Shown: positions 52,353-60,754 of the stretch, one piece after another
Layout of the letters: every line of letters begins with the position of its first letter
How positions within the stretch are numbered: the first letter of the stretch is position 1
Assembly (NCBI RefSeq): GCF_001661495.1
Contig: NZ_BDDT01000017.1
Location: 32,963-96,962 of the forward strand
DNA from: Pseudoalteromonas prydzensis
Lineage (GTDB): Bacteria > Pseudomonadota > Gammaproteobacteria > Enterobacterales > Alteromonadaceae
Length of the DNA stretch: 64,000 nucleotides
Direction: 5' to 3'
Notes under the pieces: model-generated
What the model was told of the DNA's origin: nothing
Databases searched by the model: none
Seen by the model: only the letters and a program-made list of their open reading frames with translations
Translations under genes and position numbers: made by a program

Positions 52353-53795
52353 TTAACGCGGCAAGCTTGGGAATGAAACTTCAGCCATATCGCGCATGCA
52401 ACGCACAACTTGGCAGCTGTAACCAAATTCATTATCGTACCAAACGTATAGTACGATACGGTTGTCATCAACGATTGTTGCAGTTGAATCAACCACACCC
52501 GCATAACGACTGCCGACTAAATCTGTAGATACAATTTCAGTCGATGCAGTGTAATCAATCTGATCCCGTAAATCTGAATGCAGTGCTGCATGGCGTAAGA
52601 ACGAGTTTAACTCTTCAACCGTAGTACTGGTTGCAAGATTCAGGTTCAAAATAGCCAAAGACACATTAGGGGTAGGAACACGGATTGCGTTACCCGTTAA
52701 TTTGCCTTCAAGCTCTGGTAATGCTTTTGAAACGGCTTTCGCTGCACCAGTTTCAGTGATCACCATATTAAGTGCTGCAGCACGACCACGACGCTCCGCT
52801 TTATGATAGTTATCAATTAAGTTTTGGTCATTAGTGTACGAGTGTACTGTTTCTACGTGACCATTGTTAATGCCAAATTTATCATTTAGTGCTTTTAATG
52901 TCGGCGTGATTGCATTGGTAGTACAGCTTGCTGCACACACAATTTTATCTTCAGGCAGAATATCTTGGTTATTTACACCATATACGATGTTTTTGATATT
53001 CCCTTTAGCAGGAGCTGTTAATAGTACTTTAGCAGCACCTCTTGATTTTAAATGTAGACCAAGGCCAGCTTCGTCTTTCCAGATCCCGGTGTTATCAACG
53101 ATCAGTGCATTGTCAATACCATACGATGTGTAATCGATTTCATCTGGTGAATTAGCATAAATAACTTGGATGTAGCTACCGTTTGCTTTAATTGCATTGC
53201 GTTCTTTATCAATGGTGATTGAGCCATTGAATGGACCGTGAATCGAATCACGACGTAATAAACTCGCACGCTTTTCAAGATCGCCATCTTTACCACCACG
53301 AACAACAATGGCACGTAAGCGTAAGTCAGCATAAGGGCCTGATTTTTCAATTAGCAAACGCGCTAATAAACGACCAATACGGCCAAAACCGTATAACACC
53401 ACATCACGTGGCTCTTTCGCTTGCGAGTTAACAATTTCAGCTAGCTCGTCGTTTAAATATTCTTCGATAGAACGACCGTTTGCAGCATCGTTAAATAAAT
53501 AACCATAAGCAAGTTTACCGATATCAATACGTGCAGAGTTTAAATCCATTTTGCTGATAGCTTCTAAAAATGGGAAGCTTTCACGTAAACGTAATTTAGT
53601 GCCTTCAAATTGGGCAACTGTTTTGTGAGACTTGATGATATCAATTGTACTGGCATTAACGAGAGGACGGCCATATACAGCGATTTCAATACCGCGATTA
53701 CGATATAGCTTACCAATGATAGGTTGCATGCTTTCAGCGTAATCTTGGCGTTCTTGCCAACTATTTGTGTATTCTAACTCGTGAGATGAGGTCAT
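52353..53795 (-). CDS. Glyceraldehyde-3-phosphate dehydrogenase, long form
   Basis: 480 residues, with an N-terminal extension of about 130 residues before the Rossmann motif YGFGRIGRLLAR (about 135-146). The catalytic Cys291 lies in CAASCTTNAITPTLK, and the histidine in VHSYTNDQNLID. The long form is known in Vibrio, Shewanella and Pseudoalteromonas. It uses NAD(P) to convert G3P to 1,3-bisphosphoglycerate. Whether it serves glycolysis or gluconeogenesis, and what the N-terminal extension does, cannot be read from sequence. Confidence 0.94.
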   Translation of the reverse strand: MTSSHELEYTNSWQERQDYAESMQPIIGKLYRNRGIEIAVYGRPLVNASTIDIIKSHKTVAQFEGTKLRLRESFPFLEAISKMDLNSARIDIGKLAYGYLFNDAANGRSIEEYLNDELAEIVNSQAKEPRDVVLYGFGRIGRLLARLLIEKSGPYADLRLRAIVVRGGKDGDLEKRASLLRRDSIHGPFNGSITIDKERNAIKANGSYIQVIYANSPDEIDYTSYGIDNALIVDNTGIWKDEAGLGLHLKSRGAAKVLLTAPAKGNIKNIVYGVNNQDILPEDKIVCAASCTTNAITPTLKALNDKFGINNGHVETVHSYTNDQNLIDNYHKAERRGRAAALNMVITETGAAKAVSKALPELEGKLTGNAIRVPTPNVSLAILNLNLATSTTVEELNSFLRHAALHSDLRDQIDYTASTEIVSTDLVGSRYAGVVDSTATIVDDNRIVLYVWYDNEFGYSCQVVRCMRDMAEVSFPSLPR

Positions 53796-53971
53796 TATAT
53801 TTACCTAATTAAACAATTTTTGAACGGATAGCCTTAAGACATATTGTGTTTTGAGAGCAATACGCCTCAGTGGGCAGCGCTATTCTAATTTAAACTAACT
53901 TTATTCTCCACTGTTAGAGAGCAATTCATTAGGCTAGAATAGTAAAGAAATAATTAAGCTAGGGTTAAGGG

Positions 53972-54772
53972 ATGTTGCTAAGAGCAAGTGTTGTACTGAG
54001 TTTATTGGCGTTAACTGGGTGTGAAGAGCCTTTAACACTAACGAAAATATGTGAAGAGACACCTGGGTTATGTAATGACTTAAATAAAGACAGTCACTGT
54101 AAGGCACAGCGTGCTGAGGTGATCATGGCGCGTTACCATGAATACAAACACCCTACTGATGACAATAAATACTTGCTATTAAAAGGTTTTGAAAAGTACG
54201 ATCAATGTGTTTCGCTGGCAGCAAAAATTGAGCATATAAAATTAAAAGAAAAAACCACCTCTCGCGTGGAAGCTCATTTAACCAGTATTAAGGAAATGAC
54301 GCGCCTTTATCAAGATACCAAAAATACCAATCATCCAGGCCTATTGTATTATCAATGGTCGCGCAATAATAACCAATCGGCACTGACTAAATTACTCGCG
54401 CTTGAAAACGACCCGAGTGTAACGCAAGATGCGGAAATCCAATTTTTCTTAGCAAGCTACTTTATTAAGTTTGATGAAGAGAAAACCATTGATTTACTCT
54501 ATAAAACCTTAGAGTTAAACAAAGCAGATCAAATCCCAAATCCTGAAATTTACACCACCTTGGTAAGTTTATTCTACAAGCATGAGAAATATAAACACGC
54601 TTATACTTTTGCCAAGGTTGCACAGCTTTCTGGTATAACCAATGTTGAAATTTTTCCTATTGAACAACAATTAACTGCATCAGGGAAAAGTCTCGACAGT
54701 TTAGATACCTTGGCGCAGCAAACCTATGACAGTATTAATGCAGGGCAGTTTGTCTCACCACGAGAGTTTTAG
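53972..54772 (+). CDS. DUF2989 lipoprotein
   Basis: 266 residues. The signal ends in the lipobox LTGC at about residue 17 (LLALTGC). The mature part is helical and TPR-like (for example EKTIDLLYKTLELNKADQIP and HEKYKHAYTFAKVAQLSG), matching DUF2989, which is restricted to Alteromonadales and relatives. The function is unknown. It is convergent with ihfA. Confidence 0.82.
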   Translation: MLLRASVVLSLLALTGCEEPLTLTKICEETPGLCNDLNKDSHCKAQRAEVIMARYHEYKHPTDDNKYLLLKGFEKYDQCVSLAAKIEHIKLKEKTTSRVEAHLTSIKEMTRLYQDTKNTNHPGLLYYQWSRNNNQSALTKLLALENDPSVTQDAEIQFFLASYFIKFDEEKTIDLLYKTLELNKADQIPNPEIYTTLVSLFYKHEKYKHAYTFAKVAQLSGITNVEIFPIEQQLTASGKSLDSLDTLAQQTYDSINAGQFVSPREF

Positions 54773-54818
54773 GCTCAACAATTAATCCTGATAAATTCAA
54801 ATTTACGCAGTAGAAAAG

Positions 54819-54845
54819 AAAAAGGCAGCTTACGCTGCCTTTTTT
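54819..54845. terminator. Terminator between DUF2989 and ihfA
   Basis: AAAAAGGCAGC-TTAC-GCTGCCTTTTTT is a perfect bidirectional terminator. Confidence 0.93.
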
Positions 54846-54848
54846 AAT

Positions 54849-55142
54849 TTATTTGCTCGTGCCAACTTCAACACGAGTTTTGAGCTTTTGACCCGGTCGA
54901 AAGGTCACAACACGTCGCGCCGAAATAGGAATATCTTCTCCTGTTTTCGGGTTACGGCCAGGCCTTTCTTTCTTGTCACGAAGATCAAAGTTACCAAATC
55001 CAGAGAGCTTGACCTGCTCGCCTTTTTCAAGCGCTGAGCGGATTTCTTCAAAAAACGCTTCAACTAAATCTTTGGCATCCTTTTTATTGATCCCCAATTT
55101 TTCAAATAGGTGTTCAGCTATGTCGGCTTTAGTAAGCGCCAT
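54849..55142 (-). CDS. ihfA: Integration host factor subunit alpha
   Basis: 97 residues (E. coli 99). IHF bends DNA at specific sites and pairs with IhfB. The signature GFGNFDLRDKKERPGRNPKT with the beta-arm RPGRNPKTGEDIPISARRVV (Pro at the arm tip) is present. It lies 2 bases after the pheT stop, in the pheS-pheT-ihfA order of enteric genomes. Confidence 0.97.
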   Translation of the reverse strand: MALTKADIAEHLFEKLGINKKDAKDLVEAFFEEIRSALEKGEQVKLSGFGNFDLRDKKERPGRNPKTGEDIPISARRVVTFRPGQKLKTRVEVGTSK

Positions 55143-55144
55143 AT

Positions 55145-57532
55145 CTAGTCCCTCAACGATGCATTAAACTGTTCGGCCAGTGCGGCCACCACGTTATCAA
55201 CTACTAGATTGATATCTTTCTCTTCGAGCGTTCTATCAACCGCTTGCAGTGTTAGAGCAATCGCCAAACTCTTATAATTTGGCTCAATACCTTTGCCCTT
55301 ATACACATCGAATAAGTTTAGGTCAACCAATTGATTTCCGCCAACTTTTTCTATCACTGATAAAATGTCGCCAGATTTCACCTGATTTTCCACTAAAATA
55401 GCGATGTCGCGGCGGTTTGAAGGGAACTTCGAAACCCCTACTGCCTCTGGTAAATTTCTTTTTTCAATGGCTGACATTTCAATTTCAAATACATAAGTCG
55501 CATTATTGATATCTAACGATTTTTGTACTTGAGGATGAATAGCACCAAAGAATCCGACCTTTTTACCAGCAACATAAATCACTGCAGATTGACCTGGGTG
55601 TAAACCATCCGATTGTTCTGCTTTGATCTCAAAACGAGTTATATCATTGGTTAATGAAAGTAATGCTTCAACATCACCTTTTAAGTCATAAAAATCAACA
55701 GCACGCTTTTCTTCAACCCAATGTTCGCCATGGGCAAGGCCTGTAATAGCACCACCGATAACCGCAACTTGATTCACGCCATTTTCTGCGTTTTCATCAC
55801 GTAAAAATTTAAGACCATGCTCAAATAAGCGAATACGTGGTTGTTGGCGGTTTTGGTTATACATTACTGATGCAAGTAAACCCGGCATTAAGCTGACGCG
55901 CATTGCCGACATTTCAATTGAAATTGGGTGCGGTAAAACCAGCGCATCACTGTCAGGGTGCAAAATAGCTTGCGCTTTAGGGTCAACAAAACTGTAAGTG
56001 ATCGCTTCTTGATAACCACGTGCCACTAATGTATTGCGGAATTTGCTTAGTGCGATATTCGCTTCATTGTGAGTAGTCATTTTTAATTTAGCTGTTGGTG
56101 CAACGTTTGGAATACTGTTGTAACCATATACACGTGCAACTTCTTCGATTAAATCTTCTTCGATGCGAATATCAAAACGGTAGCTTGGTACATCTGCGCT
56201 CCACACACCATCAACGATTTTAACATCAAGGCCTAAACGAGTCAGTATATCGGTTACTTTCGCATCATCGATATGATGACCGATAACACGGTCTAAACGG
56301 GCACGACGAAGGCGTACTTCAGTAACCTTAGGTAGCTTATCTGCGGCAACTGCTTCAACCACAGGACCGGCTTGACCGCCTACGATGTCAAGCAATAAGG
56401 CTGTTGCACGTTCCATTGCATCATGTTGCAATGCAAAATCAACACCGCGCTCATAACGATGCGATGCATCAGTGTGTAAACCGTAACTACGGGCTTGACC
56501 TGCAATCGCCACTGGGTTGAAAAACGCACTTTCTAATAAGATATCAGTGGTTTGTTCAGTAACACCTGATTGCTCACCACCAAAAATACCGGCAATCGCC
56601 AATGCTTTGTTGTGATCGGCAATAACTAACGTTGATTCATTTAACTTTGCAGTGTTGCCATCTAGCAATACCAACTCTTCACCAGCATTAGCACTACGTA
56701 CTTTAATGCCGCCTTCAATGGCACTTAAATCAAATGCATGCATTGGGTGGCCAAGTTCAAGTAATACGTAGTTAGTTACATCAACTACAGGGTCAATGGC
56801 GCGCACGCCACTACGACGAAGCTTTTCAACCATCCACAACGGCGTTTCTGCGTCTAGGTTAATGCCTTTGATCACACGACCTAAATAACGCGGACACGCA
56901 TCTTCATTGACCAATTCAATCGATACTTTGTCATCTATAGTTGGCGTAACCGCAGGAATTTCTAATGCTTTCACATCAATACTGTTCAGTACACCTACTT
57001 CACGAGCAATACCTTTAATGCCAAGGCAATCGCCACGGTTAGGGGTTAGATCTACATCAATAATGTTGTCATCAAGGCTTAAGTATTCACGTAAGTCAGT
57101 GCCAACTGGTGCATCTAGTGGTAACTCCATGATGCCATCGCCTTCTTCGCTGATACCCAGCTCCACGAACGCACATAGCATACCGTGAGACGGCTGACCG
57201 CGTAATTTGGCTTTTTTAATCTTAAAATCGCCAGGTAATACAGCGCCAACAGTGGCTACAGCCACTTTAATGCCTTGACGGCAGTTTGGTGCACCACAAA
57301 CAATATCAAGTAGCTCATCGCCACCAACATTAATTTTTGTTACCCGCAGTTTATCTGCATCTGGGTGTTGGCCACATTCAACCACTTCACCTACAACAAC
57401 GCCATTAAACTGGGCAGCCGCAGGCTCTACATCATCGACTTCAAGGCCAGCCATTGATAACTGTTCCGAAAGAGCCTGCGTGTCAATTGCAGGATTAACC
57501 CACTCTCTTAACCACTTTTCACTAAATTTCAT
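55145..57532 (-). CDS. pheT: Phenylalanyl-tRNA synthetase beta chain
   Basis: 795 residues, equal to E. coli. An N-terminal tRNA-binding OB-fold domain lies at about residues 40-150 (VVGEVVECGQHPDADKLRVT), followed by B3/B4, B5 and a C-terminal FDX-ACB anticodon-binding domain (SKFPSNRRDIAILVEN). It completes the (alphabeta)2 enzyme with PheS. It lies 15 bases after pheS. Confidence 0.97.
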   Translation of the reverse strand: MKFSEKWLREWVNPAIDTQALSEQLSMAGLEVDDVEPAAAQFNGVVVGEVVECGQHPDADKLRVTKINVGGDELLDIVCGAPNCRQGIKVAVATVGAVLPGDFKIKKAKLRGQPSHGMLCAFVELGISEEGDGIMELPLDAPVGTDLREYLSLDDNIIDVDLTPNRGDCLGIKGIAREVGVLNSIDVKALEIPAVTPTIDDKVSIELVNEDACPRYLGRVIKGINLDAETPLWMVEKLRRSGVRAIDPVVDVTNYVLLELGHPMHAFDLSAIEGGIKVRSANAGEELVLLDGNTAKLNESTLVIADHNKALAIAGIFGGEQSGVTEQTTDILLESAFFNPVAIAGQARSYGLHTDASHRYERGVDFALQHDAMERATALLLDIVGGQAGPVVEAVAADKLPKVTEVRLRRARLDRVIGHHIDDAKVTDILTRLGLDVKIVDGVWSADVPSYRFDIRIEEDLIEEVARVYGYNSIPNVAPTAKLKMTTHNEANIALSKFRNTLVARGYQEAITYSFVDPKAQAILHPDSDALVLPHPISIEMSAMRVSLMPGLLASVMYNQNRQQPRIRLFEHGLKFLRDENAENGVNQVAVIGGAITGLAHGEHWVEEKRAVDFYDLKGDVEALLSLTNDITRFEIKAEQSDGLHPGQSAVIYVAGKKVGFFGAIHPQVQKSLDINNATYVFEIEMSAIEKRNLPEAVGVSKFPSNRRDIAILVENQVKSGDILSVIEKVGGNQLVDLNLFDVYKGKGIEPNYKSLAIALTLQAVDRTLEEKDINLVVDNVVAALAEQFNASLRD

Positions 57533-57547
57533 GTTATTTCTTCACTC

Positions 57548-58528
57548 TTAACGGAACTGATTAAGGAATTTTAAATCGTTTTCGAAAAACGCACGTAAGT
57601 CATTTACACCATAACGCAGCATGGTTAAACGCTCTACGCCCATACCAAAGGCAAAACCGGTGTACTTTTCAGGGTCGATGCCTACTGATTTAAGTACATT
57701 CGGGTGCACCATTCCGCAACCTAGTACTTCTAACCATTTGCCATCTTTGCCCATTACGTCTACTTCCGCTGAAGGCTCTGTGAATGGGAAGAATGAAGGA
57801 CGGAAACGAACTTCCATGTCTTCTTCAAAAAAGTTACGTAAAAAATCATGCAAAATACCTTTAAGCTCTGTGAAGCTTACATCAGTATCAACCATTAAGC
57901 CTTCCACCTGATGAAACATTGGCGTATGCGTTTGGTCGTAATCATTACGGTATACACGCCCAGGCGAAATAATGCGCAGTGGCGGCTGCTCAGTTTCCAT
58001 AGTGCGAATTTGCACACCACTGGTTTGCGTACGTAAAACCAGTTTTGGATTAAAATAAAAGGTATCGTGATCAGCGCGAGCTGGGTGATGCTCAGGAATA
58101 TTTAGCGCGTCGAAGTTATGAAAGTCATCTTCTACTTCAGGGCCAGATTTAACAGCAAAACCTAATTCACCAAAAAAGCTTTCAATGCGTTCGATTGTGC
58201 GTGTTACCGGATGCAAGCCACCCGTTGGCATAACACGGCCAGGCAAGGTTACATCAATGGTCTCAGCCGCGAGTTTTTCTTCAAGGGCTTTGCTTGCCAG
58301 TAACTCGCGCTTTTCATTAATTGCAGCTTGCACATCTTGCTTCGCTTGGTTAATAACTTGGCCTGCTTCTTTGCGTTCTTCAGGTGCAATTTTACCAAGG
58401 GTTTTTAATAGGTTAGTGATTTCGCCTTTTTTACCAAGGTAGTTAACCCTGATATCTTCAAGCTGCGCGATTTCACTGGCACTGGCGACCGCCTCAAGTG
58501 CTTGCGCTAATATATTTTCTAAGTTCAT
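57548..58528 (-). CDS. pheS: Phenylalanyl-tRNA synthetase alpha chain
   Basis: 326 residues (E. coli 327). The catalytic core shows the class II motif 2 RVYRNDYDQTHTPMFHQVEG and the motif 3 block GFAFGMGVERLTMLRYG near the C-terminus. The N-terminal coiled coil is present. AGG lies 7 bases before the ATG. No Phe-rich leader peptide (pheM type) is visible upstream, so attenuation as in E. coli is not supported. Confidence 0.97.
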   Translation of the reverse strand: MNLENILAQALEAVASASEIAQLEDIRVNYLGKKGEITNLLKTLGKIAPEERKEAGQVINQAKQDVQAAINEKRELLASKALEEKLAAETIDVTLPGRVMPTGGLHPVTRTIERIESFFGELGFAVKSGPEVEDDFHNFDALNIPEHHPARADHDTFYFNPKLVLRTQTSGVQIRTMETEQPPLRIISPGRVYRNDYDQTHTPMFHQVEGLMVDTDVSFTELKGILHDFLRNFFEEDMEVRFRPSFFPFTEPSAEVDVMGKDGKWLEVLGCGMVHPNVLKSVGIDPEKYTGFAFGMGVERLTMLRYGVNDLRAFFENDLKFLNQFR

Positions 58529-58632
58529 TCGATACCTGATCTTTCACAGAGGTGATTGCATTTAAGTAATAGCTAATGATAACTGAAAGCACAGGCTAGA
58601 TTCTAGACCTTATACCAATCTTATTGAATTCT

Positions 58633-58660
58633 TTCCCATTCTGGTTCAGCAAAATGGGAA
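58633..58660. repeat. Inverted repeat between hda and pheS
   Basis: TTCCCATT (58633-58640) and AATGGGAA (58653-58660) are perfect 8-base arms around a 12-base loop. The flank carries TATACCAATCTTATTGAATT. No T-run follows, so it looks more like a dispersed repeat than a terminator. Confidence 0.5.
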
Positions 58661-58682
58661 CTTGAGCTACTTTTTGGAAGAA

Positions 58683-59393
58683 TTAGAGCTGTAGAGTGGA
58701 TTTTATAAAGGGAATGGTTAATTTTCGTTGTGCAGCCATCGATGCATGATCGAGCTTATCAAGCACATCAAGCAGTGCGCGCATATCGCGACTTAAGCGG
58801 GTTAATAAAAATCGTGCGCATTCATCACTGAGCTCTAATCCGCGCATATTGGCACGTTTTACTAATGCTTCGGCTTTATCATCATCACTCATAGAGCGAA
58901 TTTGAAATGTCGTGCCCCATTTTAACCTTGATTCGAGATCAGGCAGGCTAATATTGAGCATATCAGGGAGTAGATCCGCGGTAACCACGAGGCACTTTCC
59001 TGGTTCATTAAAACGATTAAAAAAATTAAATAAGGCTTTTTCCCAAGCGTCATTACCAGCCACTAAGTGGACATCATCAATACATAATACATCAAGCGCA
59101 TCTAAGCCATCGAGTACCATAGGACCAAAATCAATCACTTCACGCATGGATAGTAACATAGTCGATAAACCACGTTCTTGGGCATGAATACAGGTTGCAT
59201 ACAGTAAATGTGATTTACCAGAATCCCCTAAACCACACAAATAAGTATACTGAAATGTGGTCGCTAAACTGTCAAACGCACTTTTTAAATGGCTCACTTC
59301 CAGAGAGTTTTCACCGCCAAAATAAGAGGCGAAGGTTTCATCATCTGGTAATGTTACCGGCAATGCCATTTGCACCGGTTCCATTACCTGCAT
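58683..59393 (-). CDS. hda: DnaA regulatory inactivator Hda
   Basis: 236 residues from the ATG at 59393; the upstream ATG at 59408 would overlap the DUF2066 gene further. Hda with the sliding clamp stimulates hydrolysis of DnaA-ATP (RIDA). The N-terminus MQVMEPVQMALPV contains the clamp-binding motif, here QMALPV (Q-x-x-L-P type). The AAA+ Walker A GLGDSGKSHLL and Walker B LDVLCIDDVH are present, as is the arginine-rich sensor region SRDMRALLDVLDKLD. Its start overlaps the DUF2066 stop (TAATG). Confidence 0.92.
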   Translation of the reverse strand: MQVMEPVQMALPVTLPDDETFASYFGGENSLEVSHLKSAFDSLATTFQYTYLCGLGDSGKSHLLYATCIHAQERGLSTMLLSMREVIDFGPMVLDGLDALDVLCIDDVHLVAGNDAWEKALFNFFNRFNEPGKCLVVTADLLPDMLNISLPDLESRLKWGTTFQIRSMSDDDKAEALVKRANMRGLELSDECARFLLTRLSRDMRALLDVLDKLDHASMAAQRKLTIPFIKSTLQL

Positions 59394-60448
59394 TACAAAC
59401 CAACCCACTGATACTCTAAGTCGTTTTGAGCTGCCACAGGATAAAAAGCACGAGGGTCAACAAATGGCTTAAACGCACGGTCCAGCTCTAACGCTTTTTG
59501 TAAGTCATGCATACTACCGGTGTGATTTAAAGCAAAACTGACCACCTCAGGTGTACGCGAAACGATGGTTACTTGGGTCACCACACTTAAACTTTGTAAC
59601 TGACGCTTTGCTAATTCAATATCAACAAAATTATCAGTCCCTTTTAATTTAAACACTGCATGGGCAAGCTGTGTAGTAGAATTTGGGTCAACGGCATATT
59701 CATTGGCCAAGCCAGCCGCTAAGCTGTCAATCATTAAAGCAATTGCTTGTTGTTTATCACCTGTCACTCTGTTTGCTTCAAACAGGTCGTCGTTAGTAAA
59801 ACGCCAATCAAGTAACCATATCTCACTGTCTGGCTGTTTATATAATCGTGCGGTAATACTGCGCTCAGCGCTGTAACGGCTCGATGCCTGCTCTACCGGC
59901 GAAGAAAAGTTACCCCATACTTCAGGTATACCCACCAGTGCACGGTCTTCTAAGTCAAGCAATGGCACCACGACGGGTAAACCTCGACGAGCTGCGGTGC
60001 TGTAAATAAGTTGCTCTAACTGCGGGTAACTTTCTTGGGTTACCAGTTCACGACGCCAGTTATCTTCGATGGCGAGCCAAATCGCCACGAGTGGACGACG
60101 CGTCCCCCACAACGGCAAGTTAAGTTCTTTTACAAGTGCATTAATTTTGTTGGCTTCAAATTTAACCACGAGATTAAGCTGACCATCGGCTTTTTCGTCG
60201 TATTCAAATTTAAGCATGTATTCTGAAATATCTTTACTGCGTTGTTGAGCAATTGGGTTCTGATCCGCATTCGGATCACCACTGACCTTAACCAGTACAT
60301 TGAGCAACGCCTCGCGGCTGGCATTTAGTCTCGCATCGCGGGATTTGTCAGATACTTTTAAGACATCTTGATATAGATCAGTCACTTCAACTGCTGCTGC
60401 AGTAAAAGTTAGGAAAATGGAAGCAATAACAATAAGTAATCTAGGCAC
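59393..60448 (-). CDS. DUF2066 exported protein
   Basis: 351 residues. A signal peptide (MPRLLIVIASIFLTFTAAAVE) precedes the DUF2066 domain, a family found upstream of hda in many gammaproteobacteria. The sequence DLYQDVLKVSDKSRDARLN lies at the mature N-terminus. The function is unknown. Its stop codon overlaps the hda ATG, so the two are translationally coupled. Confidence 0.88.
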   Translation of the reverse strand: MPRLLIVIASIFLTFTAAAVEVTDLYQDVLKVSDKSRDARLNASREALLNVLVKVSGDPNADQNPIAQQRSKDISEYMLKFEYDEKADGQLNLVVKFEANKINALVKELNLPLWGTRRPLVAIWLAIEDNWRRELVTQESYPQLEQLIYSTAARRGLPVVVPLLDLEDRALVGIPEVWGNFSSPVEQASSRYSAERSITARLYKQPDSEIWLLDWRFTNDDLFEANRVTGDKQQAIALMIDSLAAGLANEYAVDPNSTTQLAHAVFKLKGTDNFVDIELAKRQLQSLSVVTQVTIVSRTPEVVSFALNHTGSMHDLQKALELDRAFKPFVDPRAFYPVAAQNDLEYQWVGL

Positions 60449-60518
60449 AGGACATTAGTTCTTGGTTTTAAACTGATTTGATCCTAATTCAAAGCACTCA
60501 ACAAAGCAAAAATATATT

Positions 60519-60702
60519 AGGGTCTATTAACTTTTCAGGATTAAAAGTTGTTCAAGCTAGGCAGAACCCAACAGGCAGCGCGTGTTCGCATTGCTGCTAG
60601 AGTAGCGCCTATTTATGAGGAACAACCACACAACAGAGGCTTTACCTAGGCTCAACACAAATACGCTACTGAAAAATTAACCTCGAAAGATAACCAGACC
60701 CT
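60519..60702. mobile_element. 184-base MITE-like element remnant
   Basis: The ends are AGGGTCT (60519-60525) and its complement AGACCCT (60696-60702), and extended similarity follows: left AGGGTCTATTAACTTT, right (inverted) AGGGTCTGGTTATCTTT. Near the left end lies a smaller hairpin AACTTTT/AAAAGTT (60529-60549). The interior holds no gene. Seven-base ends fit a small non-autonomous insertion element, but no target-site duplication is obvious. It fills the 306-base gap between DUF2066 and the TonB receptor. Confidence 0.5.
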
Positions 60703-60705
60703 TGT

Positions 60706-60733
60706 AAAAACCACTTACGAATAAGTGGTTTTT
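60706..60733 (-). terminator. Terminator after TonB-dependent receptor
   Basis: AAAAACCACTTA-CGAA-TAAGTGGTTTTT is a perfect 12-bp stem 21 bases past the stop, with T's on the minus strand. Confidence 0.9.
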
Positions 60734-60754
60734 ACATGCTGAAATGAGTGAAAA

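Noticed and set aside
58529..58682. Phe-rich leader peptide and attenuator before pheS
   Set aside because: No run of Phe codons or terminator/antiterminator pair is visible; the only structure is an inverted repeat without a T-run.
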